Assembly: GCA_964371715.1 (NCBI GenBank)
Contig: CAYJNO010000008.1
Coordinates: forward strand, 1 to 64,000
From: CAYJNO01 sp964371715
Lineage (GTDB): Bacteria > Bacillota_I > Bacilli_A > Erysipelotrichales > Erysipelotrichaceae
Direction: 5' to 3'
Length of the DNA stretch: 64,000 bases
Part shown: positions 50,827 through 59,304 of the stretch, piece by piece
Layout of the letters: each line of letters starts with the position of its first letter
Position numbering within the stretch: the stretch's first letter is position 1
Translations under genes and position numbers: made by a program
The notes under the pieces: model-generated
Databases searched by the model: none
What the model was told of the DNA's origin: nothing
Seen by the model: the letters and a program-made list of their open reading frames with translations, nothing else

Positions 50827-53415
50827 ATGAAAAAAATAATGAACACAAAAAAAATTGTTCTATCTATCATTTTACTATTATTTAGCTTTAGTTATCTTAA
50901 AGTTTTAGGAAGTAATAATCTACCGTTAATAGCTGGTGTACAAATAACGGATGATAATGCTTCAAATGTATTTGGAGATAACACAGTAATATATGATATA
51001 GACTCTAAAACTTTAATATTAAATAATGCATCTATTAATTACGATAGTGATGAGTATATTATAAAATTTTATGATGAGTTAAACCTAGAATTAATAGGAG
51101 ATTCAACTATTACAAACATGTTTGGTGGAGGTATAACAGGTGTTTCAACATCAGATAGTTCAGCTAAATTAAACATTAACACCGACGGTAAAATCACCAT
51201 TAATGCAGGTAGTAACGACTCTGCCCATGGTGTAAACACAGCTATCCAGATTGATAAAGGTTATTTAATAGCTAATGCAATAGGACCAAGATCGCATGGA
51301 GTAAATTCATCGATCTTAGGTAATGGTGGGAAAATAATTGTATCTGCAGCAGGTGCAGATGGACATGGAGTAAATTCATCTGTAGAAGGTCTTGGAGCTG
51401 ATATACTTGCGACTTCAAAAACAGGTTTTGGTATAAATGGATCTTTAACATCTAAGTGTGGTGAAATAAGATCATATGGAAATGAAAGTAAAACTGCGCT
51501 TGAGGGTTTTGGTTCATCGATAAATGCTGCACTAACATTCACAGACTATACTAATGAAATAAATACCCCAATAATTAAATATGGAGATAACCCAGATAAT
51601 ACAACACTATATGATGGAGATATTAATCTATTTGGCCATAATATAGTAAATGTACTAAAACCAGATTACATTGAAGTTACTTATCCAAAGTGTGCTATTG
51701 TAAATCCACCAGAGGAAATACCTACTCCACCAGAAACTCCAAATGCAAAAGTAGAAGTAATAAAAAAAGTACAAGATATACCAGCTTATGTAGGTATACC
51801 ATTTGCATATACATTAACAGTAAAAAATACAGGTGAACAAAACCTAACTGATGTAAGTATTAATGATACATTCTTTAATATTGAAGAGGTAAGAAATAGT
51901 GTTAAACTGACATTAAATAACATAGATTTAATAGTTAATGATGATTATAGATGGGATGAGAATATTTTAGTTCTAAATAAATTGGATATAGGTGAAGCAA
52001 TTATAGTTGAGTATGAATATACTCATGATAGTATTAATAATAATTTGGAAAATAATGTACTTGTAACAACTAAAGATCCAATTACTGATGAAGAGATAAA
52101 AGATGAAGCAACAATCGATAAAGAAGTAGAAGAAATACCAAATGCAAAAGTAGAGGTAATAAAAGAAGTACAAGATATACCAGCTTATGTAGGTATACCA
52201 TTTGCATATACATTAACAGTNNNNNNNNNNNNNNNNNNNNNNNNNNNNNNNNNNNNNNNNNNNNNNNNNNNNNNNNNNNNNNNNNNNNNNNNNNNNNNNN
52301 NNNNNNNNNNNNNNNNNNNNAAACTGACATTAAATAACATAGATTTAATAGTTAATGATGATTATAGATGGGATGGCAATATTTTAGTTCTAAATAAATT
52401 AGATATAAATGATGTTATTATAATGACTTATCATTATACAAGTAATGTAGTAACAAATTATGAAAATAGAGTTACAATCACTACAAAGGACAAAGTTACT
52501 GATAAAGAAATAATTGAAAAAGATGAAGCAAGTAAAGATGTAATAGAAAATCTAGTAGTGATACCAACCACTACACCTACCATTATTCCATCGAATACTC
52601 CTATAGTAGTACCATCCACTATTCTACCAGCAATACCACAACCAGTAACACCTAGTGTAATACCTACAGCGACTCCACAAGTTACCATAAAACCAATTTT
52701 ATCACCATCAATTTCACCAAGTATTGAAGCAACAATAGTACCAACAACTAATATTACAATTGAACCAACAATAAATCCTACAGTTGTGCCAACAAAACCA
52801 CCGATTATTATTACACCACCAAAACCTGGAATATTGCCAGATAAAATACAAATAGATGATGTTGATATTGATGAAGATGATTACACAATTGAAGATGATA
52901 AATTAATTATAAAACCATCAGTATATGAAGATCTAGAAGATGGTAAATACATTATTAGATTTGAATATGGTAATGAAGTATTTGAGGATGAATTAATTAT
53001 TGATAATGGAACACCGGAAGTGGCTAGTTTTAGTGCATGGAGTTTATTTGATCTGGCAATGACAGTTTTAACAGTATTGATGATGATAGTATTTTTTGTA
53101 ATCACAAGAAAAAAAGAAAATATTGATATAAATGATAAAATTGATCAGGAAAAATTAGAAAAGATAATTGAAGATGATGAAAAACAAATAAGAGAAAGAA
53201 AAATTGTCTTTAGAATATTGTCAATTTTAATAGTAATTATTACTGTTATATTATTGTGTATAACACAAGATTTCACTTTACCTATGATAATATTTGATGA
53301 ATGGAGTTTATATTTTGCAATATTAGCTATGATGGATATTTTATTATTTATTGTATTTTACATCTATATAAAAAAAACAAGTGAAGAAGAAATAATCGAA
53401 AAATTAAATTCATAG
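50827..53415 (+). CDS. Large surface protein with DUF11 repeats, Pro/Thr stalk and C-terminal membrane module (contains assembly gap)
   Basis: The product has a signal peptide (to about residue 28). A Gly-rich beta-repeat region follows with three HGVNSS-like units (about 30-260). Then come tandem DUF11-type repeats of 133 residues starting NAKVEVIKKVQDIP (about 305). A Pro/Thr stalk spans about 578-675 and a beta region about 680-730. The last part is the membrane module: AWSLFDLAMTVL, charged loop, TQDFTLPMIIFDEWS and two further helices. The second repeat contains 100 N (52221-52320), so the true length and repeat number are unknown. DUF11 domains are common in stalked adhesins. The adhesion role is inferred; no LPXTG is seen. 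Confidence 0.75.
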   Translation: MKKIMNTKKIVLSIILLLFSFSYLKVLGSNNLPLIAGVQITDDNASNVFGDNTVIYDIDSKTLILNNASINYDSDEYIIKFYDELNLELIGDSTITNMFGGGITGVSTSDSSAKLNINTDGKITINAGSNDSAHGVNTAIQIDKGYLIANAIGPRSHGVNSSILGNGGKIIVSAAGADGHGVNSSVEGLGADILATSKTGFGINGSLTSKCGEIRSYGNESKTALEGFGSSINAALTFTDYTNEINTPIIKYGDNPDNTTLYDGDINLFGHNIVNVLKPDYIEVTYPKCAIVNPPEEIPTPPETPNAKVEVIKKVQDIPAYVGIPFAYTLTVKNTGEQNLTDVSINDTFFNIEEVRNSVKLTLNNIDLIVNDDYRWDENILVLNKLDIGEAIIVEYEYTHDSINNNLENNVLVTTKDPITDEEIKDEATIDKEVEEIPNAKVEVIKEVQDIPAYVGIPFAYTLTXXXXXXXXXXXXXXXXXXXXXXXXXXXXXXXXXXKLTLNNIDLIVNDDYRWDGNILVLNKLDINDVIIMTYHYTSNVVTNYENRVTITTKDKVTDKEIIEKDEASKDVIENLVVIPTTTPTIIPSNTPIVVPSTILPAIPQPVTPSVIPTATPQVTIKPILSPSISPSIEATIVPTTNITIEPTINPTVVPTKPPIIITPPKPGILPDKIQIDDVDIDEDDYTIEDDKLIIKPSVYEDLEDGKYIIRFEYGNEVFEDELIIDNGTPEVASFSAWSLFDLAMTVLTVLMMIVFFVITRKKENIDINDKIDQEKLEKIIEDDEKQIRERKIVFRILSILIVIITVILLCITQDFTLPMIIFDEWSLYFAILAMMDILLFIVFYIYIKKTSEEEIIEKLNS
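51742..52538 (+). repeat. 399-bp tandem DUF11 repeat
   Basis: Copy 1 begins at 51742 and copy 2 at 52141 (period 399 bp, 133 codons). The visible parts of the two copies are nearly identical up to and after the N run, for example two differences in the first 80 bases. They diverge after about 52405. Confidence 0.85.
52221..52320. other. Assembly gap of 100 N inside the repeat
   Basis: Exactly 100 N, a standard placeholder length. By comparison with copy 1 the missing stretch should be 82 bases, or 82 plus a multiple of 399 if whole repeats collapsed. 82 and 100 leave the same remainder modulo 3, so the frame stays open. Confidence 0.97.
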
Positions 53416-53443
53416 AAACTGAGGATTTAGATCCTTAGTTTTT
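53415..53443 (+). terminator. Terminator after the large surface protein
   Basis: AAACTGAGGAT - TTAG - ATCCTTAGTTT then T. Confidence 0.8.
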
Positions 53444-53446
53444 ATA

Positions 53447-53491
53447 TTGTAGCGCTTACAATATCCGGAAATAAAACTGTATGCGTTTACA
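53447..53491 (+). promoter_or_regulatory. Two cre-like CcpA sites upstream of adhE
   Basis: TTGTAGCGCTTACAA (53447-53461) and TGTATGCGTTTACA (53478-53491) both resemble the catabolite-responsive consensus TGTAANCGNTTACA; the second differs at one position. They lie upstream of the adhE -35. Confidence 0.55.
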
Positions 53492-53514
53492 AGTGATTTT
53501 TTTAACAAATTAGC

Positions 53515-53543
53515 TTGCAACTTATGAAATAGAGGAGTAAAAT
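53515..53543 (+). promoter_or_regulatory. adhE promoter
   Basis: TTGCAA (53515-53520), 17-bp spacer, TAAAAT (53538-53543). Confidence 0.55.
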
Positions 53544-53555
53544 AAAAGTTGTAAA

Positions 53556-53573
53556 AAGTGATTAAATTCACAA
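53556..53573 (+). promoter_or_regulatory. Rex-like operator before adhE
   Basis: AAGTGATTAAATTCACAA matches the Rex consensus TTGTGAA-N4-TTCACAA at 11 of 14 fixed positions, with a perfect right half. It lies after the predicted start of transcription and just before the SD, where bound Rex would block elongation until NADH rises. Confidence 0.55.
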
Positions 53574-53586
53574 GGAGGAGTTTTGA

Positions 53587-56193
53587 ATGGAAGACAAAGC
53601 AGTATTGGCTCAAAAAGAAATTAACAAGTTAGTTGAAAATGGATTAAAAGCACTTGAAGAGTATTTAAGCTATGACCAAGAAAAGGTAGATTTTGTAGTT
53701 GCAAAAGCATCTGTTGCTGCATTAGATCAACATGGTTCTTTAGCAAAAATGGCTGTTGAAGAAACTAAACGAGGAATATTTGAGGATAAAGCTGTAAAAA
53801 ATTTATTTGCGTGTGAATATGTAGTAAATCATATGAGACATACAAAAACAGTTGGAATTATTGATGAAGATGAAGTTGCAGGATTAACATACATTGCAGA
53901 ACCAGTGGGGGTAGTTGCAGGTATTACTCCAGTTACAAATCCAACATCAACTGTAATATTTAAAAGTTTAATTAGTCTTAAAACTCGAAATCCAATTATA
54001 TTCGGATTTCACCCTAGTGCTCAAAAGTGTTCAGTTGAAGCAGCAAAAGTTGTTAGAGATGCAGCTATAAAAGCAGGGGCTCCAAAAAATTGTATTCAAT
54101 GGATTGAACATCCAAGTATGGAAGCTACTTCAGCTTTAATGAATCATGAAGGAATTGCAACAATACTTGCTACTGGTGGTAATGCAATGGTTAAAGCAGC
54201 TTATAGTTGTGGAAAACCGGCACTAGGTGTTGGAGCAGGAAATGTACCGGCATATATTGAAACAACTGCAAATATTAAGCAAGCTGTAAATGATGTAGTA
54301 ATGTCAAAGGCATTTGATAACGGTATGATTTGTGCTTCAGAGCAAGCTGTTATTGTTGATAAAGAAATCTATGATGATGTCAAAGGCTTATTCTTAAATT
54401 ACAAAGTGCATTTTGTAAATAAAAAGGAAAAAGAATTATTAGAGTTATATATGTTTGGTGTAAAATCATATGCAAAAAATGTAGCTGATGGAAAACTTAA
54501 TCCAGCAGTTGTTGGGCAAAGTGCTCATTGGATTGCAAAGGAAGCAGGATTTAACGTACCGGTTGAAACAAGTATATTAATTGCTGAATGTAAAGAAGTT
54601 GGTGATGTAGAACCTTTAACTGGTGAAAAATTATCTCCAGTATTAGCTATGTTAAAAGCTGAAAATATTGAAGATGGACTAAAAAAATCAGATGATATGG
54701 TAATGTATCACGGAGTTGGACATACTGCAGCAATTCATACTTCAAATAATGAATTAGCAAAAAGATTTGGACAAAAAATTAAAGCTTGTCGTATAGTACA
54801 TAATTCACCATCAACATTTGGTGGAATCGGTAATGTATATAATTCATTTATCCCATCATTAACACTTGGTTGTGGATCGTATGGTCGTAATTCAGTATCA
54901 GATAACGTAAGTGCAATTAACTTATTGAATGTTAAAAAAATAGGAAGAAGAAAAAATAATATGCAATGGTTTAAAGTTCCTTCAAAAATTTATTTCGAAA
55001 GAGATTCGATTGAATATTTAAAATCGATGCACGATGTAGAAAGAGTATTTATTGTAACAGATAGAATGATGGTTGATTTAGGATTCATCTCTAAAATTAA
55101 TGATATTTTAAATAAAAGACGTAATAAAGTTCAAGTACAGTTATTCTGTGATGTAGAGCCAGATCCAAGTATTCAAACAGTGAAAAAAGGTTTAGCTTTA
55201 ATGGAAAGCTTTAAGCCAGACACAATTATCGCAATTGGTGGTGGTTCACCAATGGATGCTGCAAAAGGAATGTGGTTATTCTATGAACAACCTGATGTAA
55301 ACTTTGATGATTTAAAACAAAAATTTATGGATATTAGAAAACGTGCATTTAGATATCCAGAACTTGGTAAAAAATCACAACTAGTATGTATTCCTACAAC
55401 TTCTGGAACAGGATCTGAAGTAACTCCGTTTGCTGTTATTACAGATAAAGAAGAAAATAAAAAATACCCATTAGCTGATTATAGCTTGACACCAACAGTT
55501 GCAATTGTAGATCCACAACTAACAACAAATTTACCACCAGTTGTTACAGCTGATACAGGTATGGATGTATTAACTCATGCCACTGAAGCTTATGTATCTG
55601 TTTTAGCGAATGACTTTACAGATGGATTAGCATTACAAGCCATCAAAATGGTATTTGACTATTTACCAAGATCAGTATCAAATGGTAAAAATGATCCTGA
55701 AGCACGTGAGAAAATGCATAATGCAGGAACACTTGCAGGTATGGCATTTGCTAATGCATTCTTAGGTATAAACCATTCATTAGCACATAAAGTTGGTGGG
55801 GAATTCCATACACCACACGGTAGAAGTAATGCAATATTAATGCCACATGTTATTAGATATAATGGTACTAAACCATCTAAGCCTGGTATTTGGCCAAAAT
55901 ATAACTATTATCGCGCAGATGAAAGATATTGTGAAATTGCAAAAGCTATTGGTTTAAAATTCAACACAGTTCAAGAAGGTGTTGAAGCATATGCAAAAGC
56001 ATGTCATGATTTAGGTGTAGAAGTTGGAATCAAAATGAGCTTCAAAGAACAAGGAATTGATGCAAAAGCATGGGAAGACAATTTAGAAAAAATTGCATAC
56101 CTTGCATATGAAGATCAATGTTCACCAGCAAACCCTAGATTACCAATGGTTAGTGAAATGATTGAAATCTTAAAAAAATCTTATACAGGATAA
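53587..56193 (+). CDS. adhE: Bifunctional acetaldehyde-CoA/alcohol dehydrogenase
   Basis: AdhE reduces acetyl-CoA to acetaldehyde and then ethanol, regenerating two NAD+ in fermentation; it forms spirosomes in known cases. The 868-residue protein has the N-terminal ALDH domain with catalytic Cys in NGMICASEQAV (about residue 246), a linker, and the iron-dependent ADH domain. The ADH motifs are AIGGGSPMDAAKG, PTTSGTGSEVTPF and iron ligands in NHSLAHKVGGEFHTPHG. Full length. The AGGAGG SD lies just after a Rex-like site, and two cre-like sites are upstream, so redox and carbon control are likely. Confidence 0.97.
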   Translation: MEDKAVLAQKEINKLVENGLKALEEYLSYDQEKVDFVVAKASVAALDQHGSLAKMAVEETKRGIFEDKAVKNLFACEYVVNHMRHTKTVGIIDEDEVAGLTYIAEPVGVVAGITPVTNPTSTVIFKSLISLKTRNPIIFGFHPSAQKCSVEAAKVVRDAAIKAGAPKNCIQWIEHPSMEATSALMNHEGIATILATGGNAMVKAAYSCGKPALGVGAGNVPAYIETTANIKQAVNDVVMSKAFDNGMICASEQAVIVDKEIYDDVKGLFLNYKVHFVNKKEKELLELYMFGVKSYAKNVADGKLNPAVVGQSAHWIAKEAGFNVPVETSILIAECKEVGDVEPLTGEKLSPVLAMLKAENIEDGLKKSDDMVMYHGVGHTAAIHTSNNELAKRFGQKIKACRIVHNSPSTFGGIGNVYNSFIPSLTLGCGSYGRNSVSDNVSAINLLNVKKIGRRKNNMQWFKVPSKIYFERDSIEYLKSMHDVERVFIVTDRMMVDLGFISKINDILNKRRNKVQVQLFCDVEPDPSIQTVKKGLALMESFKPDTIIAIGGGSPMDAAKGMWLFYEQPDVNFDDLKQKFMDIRKRAFRYPELGKKSQLVCIPTTSGTGSEVTPFAVITDKEENKKYPLADYSLTPTVAIVDPQLTTNLPPVVTADTGMDVLTHATEAYVSVLANDFTDGLALQAIKMVFDYLPRSVSNGKNDPEAREKMHNAGTLAGMAFANAFLGINHSLAHKVGGEFHTPHGRSNAILMPHVIRYNGTKPSKPGIWPKYNYYRADERYCEIAKAIGLKFNTVQEGVEAYAKACHDLGVEVGIKMSFKEQGIDAKAWEDNLEKIAYLAYEDQCSPANPRLPMVSEMIEILKKSYTG

Positions 56194-56222
56194 TAACTCC
56201 TATTAAATTAATATATGACACA

Positions 56223-56254
56223 AAAATAACCTTCAATACTTGAAGGTTATTTTT
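56223..56254 (+). terminator. Terminator after adhE
   Basis: AAATAACCTTCA - ATAC - TTGAAGGTTATTT then T. Confidence 0.9.
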
Positions 56255-56268
56255 ACATTTGTAACATA

Positions 56269-56295
56269 GTTTAGTGTTAGTAAACATAATGTTTA
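56269..56295 (+). promoter_or_regulatory. Upstream operator of the pot regulator operon
   Basis: GTTTAGT-GTT-AGTAAAC (56269-56285) is an imperfect copy of the site at 56372. Its right half continues into the perfect palindrome TAAACAT-A-ATGTTTA (56281-56295), giving three half-sites. Confidence 0.6.
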
Positions 56296-56314
56296 AAAAA
56301 AAATAACATTTTTA

Positions 56315-56342
56315 TTGCAATTTTTAAAAAATTAGTTATAAT
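56315..56342 (+). promoter_or_regulatory. Promoter of the regulator-potABCD operon
   Basis: TTGCAA (56315-56320), 16-bp spacer, TATAAT (56337-56342), flanked by two matching operators. Confidence 0.7.
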
Positions 56343-56371
56343 TAAATAAGTTTTATAAATGTAATCAATAA

Positions 56372-56388
56372 GTTTAGTGTAACTAAAC
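56372..56388 (+). promoter_or_regulatory. Downstream operator of the pot regulator operon
   Basis: GTTTAGT-GTA-ACTAAAC, a perfect 7-bp inverted repeat just before the SD. Likely bound by the HTH protein encoded next. Confidence 0.65.
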
Positions 56389-56402
56389 AGGGAGGTGTAG
56401 CT

Positions 56403-56942
56403 TTGGATATAGGTAATCGAATAAAATCACTTAGAAATAAAATGGGATTAACATTAGAAGAACTTGCAAGCAGGACAGAGCTTACAAAAGGATTCTTATC
56501 ACAACTAGAACGAAACTTGACATCCCCTTCAATTACAACATTACAAGATATCGCAGAAGCGTTAGGTGTTAATTTAGAGCAATTTTTTAAAGAAGAGAAA
56601 AATGAAAAAATTGTATTTACTAAAGATGATTACTTTATTGATGAAAAAGAAGATTCTACAATTAATTGGATTGTACCAAATGCTCAAAAAAACGAAATGG
56701 AACCTATAATTTTAGAGTTATCAACCAACGGGAAATCAAAGGAAATATTACCTCATGAAGGAGAAGAGTTTGGTTATGTCATCAGTGGTAAAATAAGTTT
56801 AGTAAACTTAGAAACAAATAAAAAGCACGTAATAAAAAAAGGGGAAACATTTTATATTAACGGAAGTTTTGCACACTGTTTGGTAAATGAAAATCATCAA
56901 AAAGCAGTAATACTATGGGCATGTTCGCCGCCAATATTTTAA
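56403..56942 (+). CDS. HTH-XRE/cupin transcriptional regulator of polyamine transport
   Basis: The 179-residue protein has an XRE helix-turn-helix (residues 4-58: IKSLRNKMGLTLEELA ... TKGFLSQLERNLTSPSITTL). A C-terminal cupin follows (about 105-175: LPHEGEEFGYVISGKISLV, KGETFYINGSFAHCLVN). This PuuR-like layout is typical of regulators next to polyamine genes. It starts at TTG 56403, since GGGAGGTG is 5-6 bases upstream and no ATG fits. It is the first gene of the pot operon, and a 17-bp inverted repeat lies at its SD, indicating autoregulation. Confidence 0.88.
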   Translation: MDIGNRIKSLRNKMGLTLEELASRTELTKGFLSQLERNLTSPSITTLQDIAEALGVNLEQFFKEEKNEKIVFTKDDYFIDEKEDSTINWIVPNAQKNEMEPIILELSTNGKSKEILPHEGEEFGYVISGKISLVNLETNKKHVIKKGETFYINGSFAHCLVNENHQKAVILWACSPPIF

Positions 56943-56953
56943 GGGAGAAAATC

Positions 56954-58525
56954 ATGAAAAAAATTATTCAATTTAAAAACATTGTTAAAGAGTTCGATGG
57001 ACAAATTGTATTAAAAGGGATAAACCTTGATATAAATGAGAATGAGTTTGTAACATTACTTGGACCATCAGGTTGTGGTAAAACAACTCTTCTAAGAATA
57101 TTAGGTGGTTTTTTAAATCAGAATGAGGGAGATATTATTTTTGATGGTAAAAATATAAATGATTTACCAGCGTACAAAAGAGAAGTCAATACAGTTTTCC
57201 AAAAGTATGCATTATTTCCACATTTAAATGTATATGACAATATTGCTTTTGGATTAAAAATAAAAAAACAAAGTAAAGATATTATTCAACAAAAAGTAAG
57301 ACGTATGTTAGCTTTAGTAGGCCTTGATGGATATGAAAAAAGAGATGTTACTTCTTTATCTGGAGGGCAACAACAACGTATCGCTATTGCAAGAGCATTA
57401 GTTAATGAACCAAGTGTTTTATTACTTGATGAACCTCTAGGAGCATTAGATTTCAAACTAAGAAAAGAAATGCAATTAGAACTTAAAAAAATTCAACAGG
57501 AAGTTGGAATTACATTTATATTTGTTACACATGACCAAGAAGAAGCATTAACCATGTCTGATAAAATAGTTGTAATGAAAGATGGTGAAATACAGCAAAT
57601 CGGTACACCATTGGAAATATATAATGAGCCTATAAATGAATATGTTGCTGGCTTTATCGGGGAATCAAATATTATTGATGGAGTGATGAAGGAAGATTAC
57701 TTAGTTAGCTTTGATGATAAAGATTATGAATGTGTTGATTTTGGATTTAAACAAAATGAAGAAGTCGATATTGTTGTTAGACCTGAAGATATTGACATCT
57801 GTAATCGTAATGAAGGGTTATTAAATGGTATTGTAAAATCAGTATTATTTAAAGGAGTGCATTACGAAATAATAACTGAAACTGTATCAGGAACTTCAAT
57901 TACGGTTAAGATGCATGTATTAAAAAATAATGATTTTATAAATGAAGCTCAAAAAGAAAAAATTTCAGCAAGTGATTTCTTTGTAGATATTGAAGATGTA
58001 CCAAATTTAAAAGAAGCTGATATCATCGCAAAGGCAAACGCACAAGCTTGGACATTTGATAATGAAGATATCTCTATTAATAAAGTTTTATATGAATTAG
58101 ATGAAAAAGTCGGTGTTTATTTATGCACATTTGAAACTGCAAAAGGTACTAGAATTACAATTAAAATTACTGTTACTAAACCTGTTTACACAGAAGATAA
58201 AAAATCAAATATTGGGATAATGGCATTTGACTTCTATACTACAGTTGAAGAAATCAAAGAAAGTATTGCATTAGATACAGATCTTAAAACCTGGGCAAGT
58301 GCTAGTGCTTGGACATTAGATATGGAAGAAGTAATAGATATATATGATGTAAAATATGATTTTGATGAGGAAGAAATTGTAGAAGGTGATTATGAAATAA
58401 CATTTGCTACAAAAGGTCGTGAAATTAAAATTCATACAACTGATTTTGTTGAAGAAAATAAAAAAGTAGGTCTTAAATTTAATAAGGAAGATATTCATGT
58501 AATGAATAAAAAAGGTAGTTATTAA
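56954..58525 (+). CDS. potA: Spermidine/putrescine ABC transporter ATPase PotA with inserted Ig-like repeats
   Basis: PotA powers polyamine import. The ATPase part is normal: Walker A GPSGCGKTTLL (about residue 37), signature LSGGQQQRIAIARAL and Walker B LLLDEPLGALD, then TOBE strands VDIVVRPEDIDI and NGIVKSVLFKG. The protein is 523 residues; PotA is usually about 350-380. Extra sequence lies between SITVKMHVLKN and the TOBE end (KKVGLKFNKEDIHVMNK), about residues 325-495. It holds two similar beta-rich units, each with ASAWT/AQAWT and a DYEITFATKGREIKI or VYLCTFETAKGTRITIKI pattern. ATG 56954 follows GGGAGA. Confidence 0.88.
   Translation: MKKIIQFKNIVKEFDGQIVLKGINLDINENEFVTLLGPSGCGKTTLLRILGGFLNQNEGDIIFDGKNINDLPAYKREVNTVFQKYALFPHLNVYDNIAFGLKIKKQSKDIIQQKVRRMLALVGLDGYEKRDVTSLSGGQQQRIAIARALVNEPSVLLLDEPLGALDFKLRKEMQLELKKIQQEVGITFIFVTHDQEEALTMSDKIVVMKDGEIQQIGTPLEIYNEPINEYVAGFIGESNIIDGVMKEDYLVSFDDKDYECVDFGFKQNEEVDIVVRPEDIDICNRNEGLLNGIVKSVLFKGVHYEIITETVSGTSITVKMHVLKNNDFINEAQKEKISASDFFVDIEDVPNLKEADIIAKANAQAWTFDNEDISINKVLYELDEKVGVYLCTFETAKGTRITIKITVTKPVYTEDKKSNIGIMAFDFYTTVEEIKESIALDTDLKTWASASAWTLDMEEVIDIYDVKYDFDEEEIVEGDYEITFATKGREIKIHTTDFVEENKKVGLKFNKEDIHVMNKKGSY
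57925..58437 (+). repeat. Insertion with two related Ig-like units inside potA
   Basis: Unit 1 (about 58000-58170) reads EADIIAKANAQAWTF ... FETAKGTRITIKITV. Unit 2 (about 58240-58437) reads ETIKE-like helix ... LKTWASASAWTLD ... ITFATKGREIKIH. Both share A(S/Q)AWT and a TxF(A)TxKGRxI motif, so they look like a diverged duplication of an extracellular-type Ig-like domain. The boundaries are estimates. Confidence 0.55.
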
Positions 58526-59304
58526 TGAAATCTTTTGCTAAGTTACTATATCCGTACATTGGTTGGTTAGCAATAATGGTAGCCTTACCAATGTTAATGA
58601 TTGTGTTTTATGCCTTTACTACATCAGGTAATGATGTTTTACAATTTAAATTTACTTTGGAACATTTTTTAAGGTTTTTTAGTGATGATATATTCCCAAG
58701 TGTTATGTATAGATCATTGGTTCTTGCATTCTTTGTAACAATCATTTGTTTGTTATTAGGATATCCTATGGCATATTGTATGGCTAAACTAAAGCCAAAC
58801 TCTCAAGTAACAATACTGCTACTTGTAACATTGCCAATGTGGATAAATATGTTAGTAAGAACATATGCTTGGTTAGGTATTTTAAATGATGCACCTATAA
58901 GTAGTGAGGTTAAAGTATATATTGGTATGATTTATAACTTCATTCCATTTATGATTTTACAAATTTATACTTCATTAAGTAAAATGGATCAAAATTTAAT
59001 TGTAGCTAGTTCTGATTTAGGTGCGAATAAGTGGCAAACATTTGTTAAAGTAATATTTCCTCTATCATTACCAGGTGTTGTATCTGGAATAATGCTAGTA
59101 TTTTTACCTGCTGTATCTAGTTTCTTTATACCTAAATTACTTGGGGGAGGAGACTTCATCTTAATTGGTAATTTAATTGAAAGTTATTTTATTACAACAG
59201 GAGATTGGAATTTTGGAAGTGCAATATCTTTAATTATGGCTGTTATTATAATGATTTCAATGTATATAACACGCAAGTTAGATAGAGAAGTAGGTGATGT
59301 ATAA
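58525..59304 (+). CDS. potB: Spermidine/putrescine ABC transporter permease PotB
   Basis: The 259-residue permease has six membrane helices. The EAA-type coupling loop is ASSDLGANKWQTFVKVIFPLS (about residues 155-175), and a conserved LVRTYAWLGIL is present. With PotC it forms the polyamine pore. It overlaps potA and potC by one base each, so translation is coupled. Confidence 0.93.
   Translation: MKSFAKLLYPYIGWLAIMVALPMLMIVFYAFTTSGNDVLQFKFTLEHFLRFFSDDIFPSVMYRSLVLAFFVTIICLLLGYPMAYCMAKLKPNSQVTILLLVTLPMWINMLVRTYAWLGILNDAPISSEVKVYIGMIYNFIPFMILQIYTSLSKMDQNLIVASSDLGANKWQTFVKVIFPLSLPGVVSGIMLVFLPAVSSFFIPKLLGGGDFILIGNLIESYFITTGDWNFGSAISLIMAVIIMISMYITRKLDREVGDV

Noticed and set aside
52082..52330. 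Minus-strand open frame across the N run.
   Set aside because: It is open only because N has no stop codons and it opposes the surface-protein gene.
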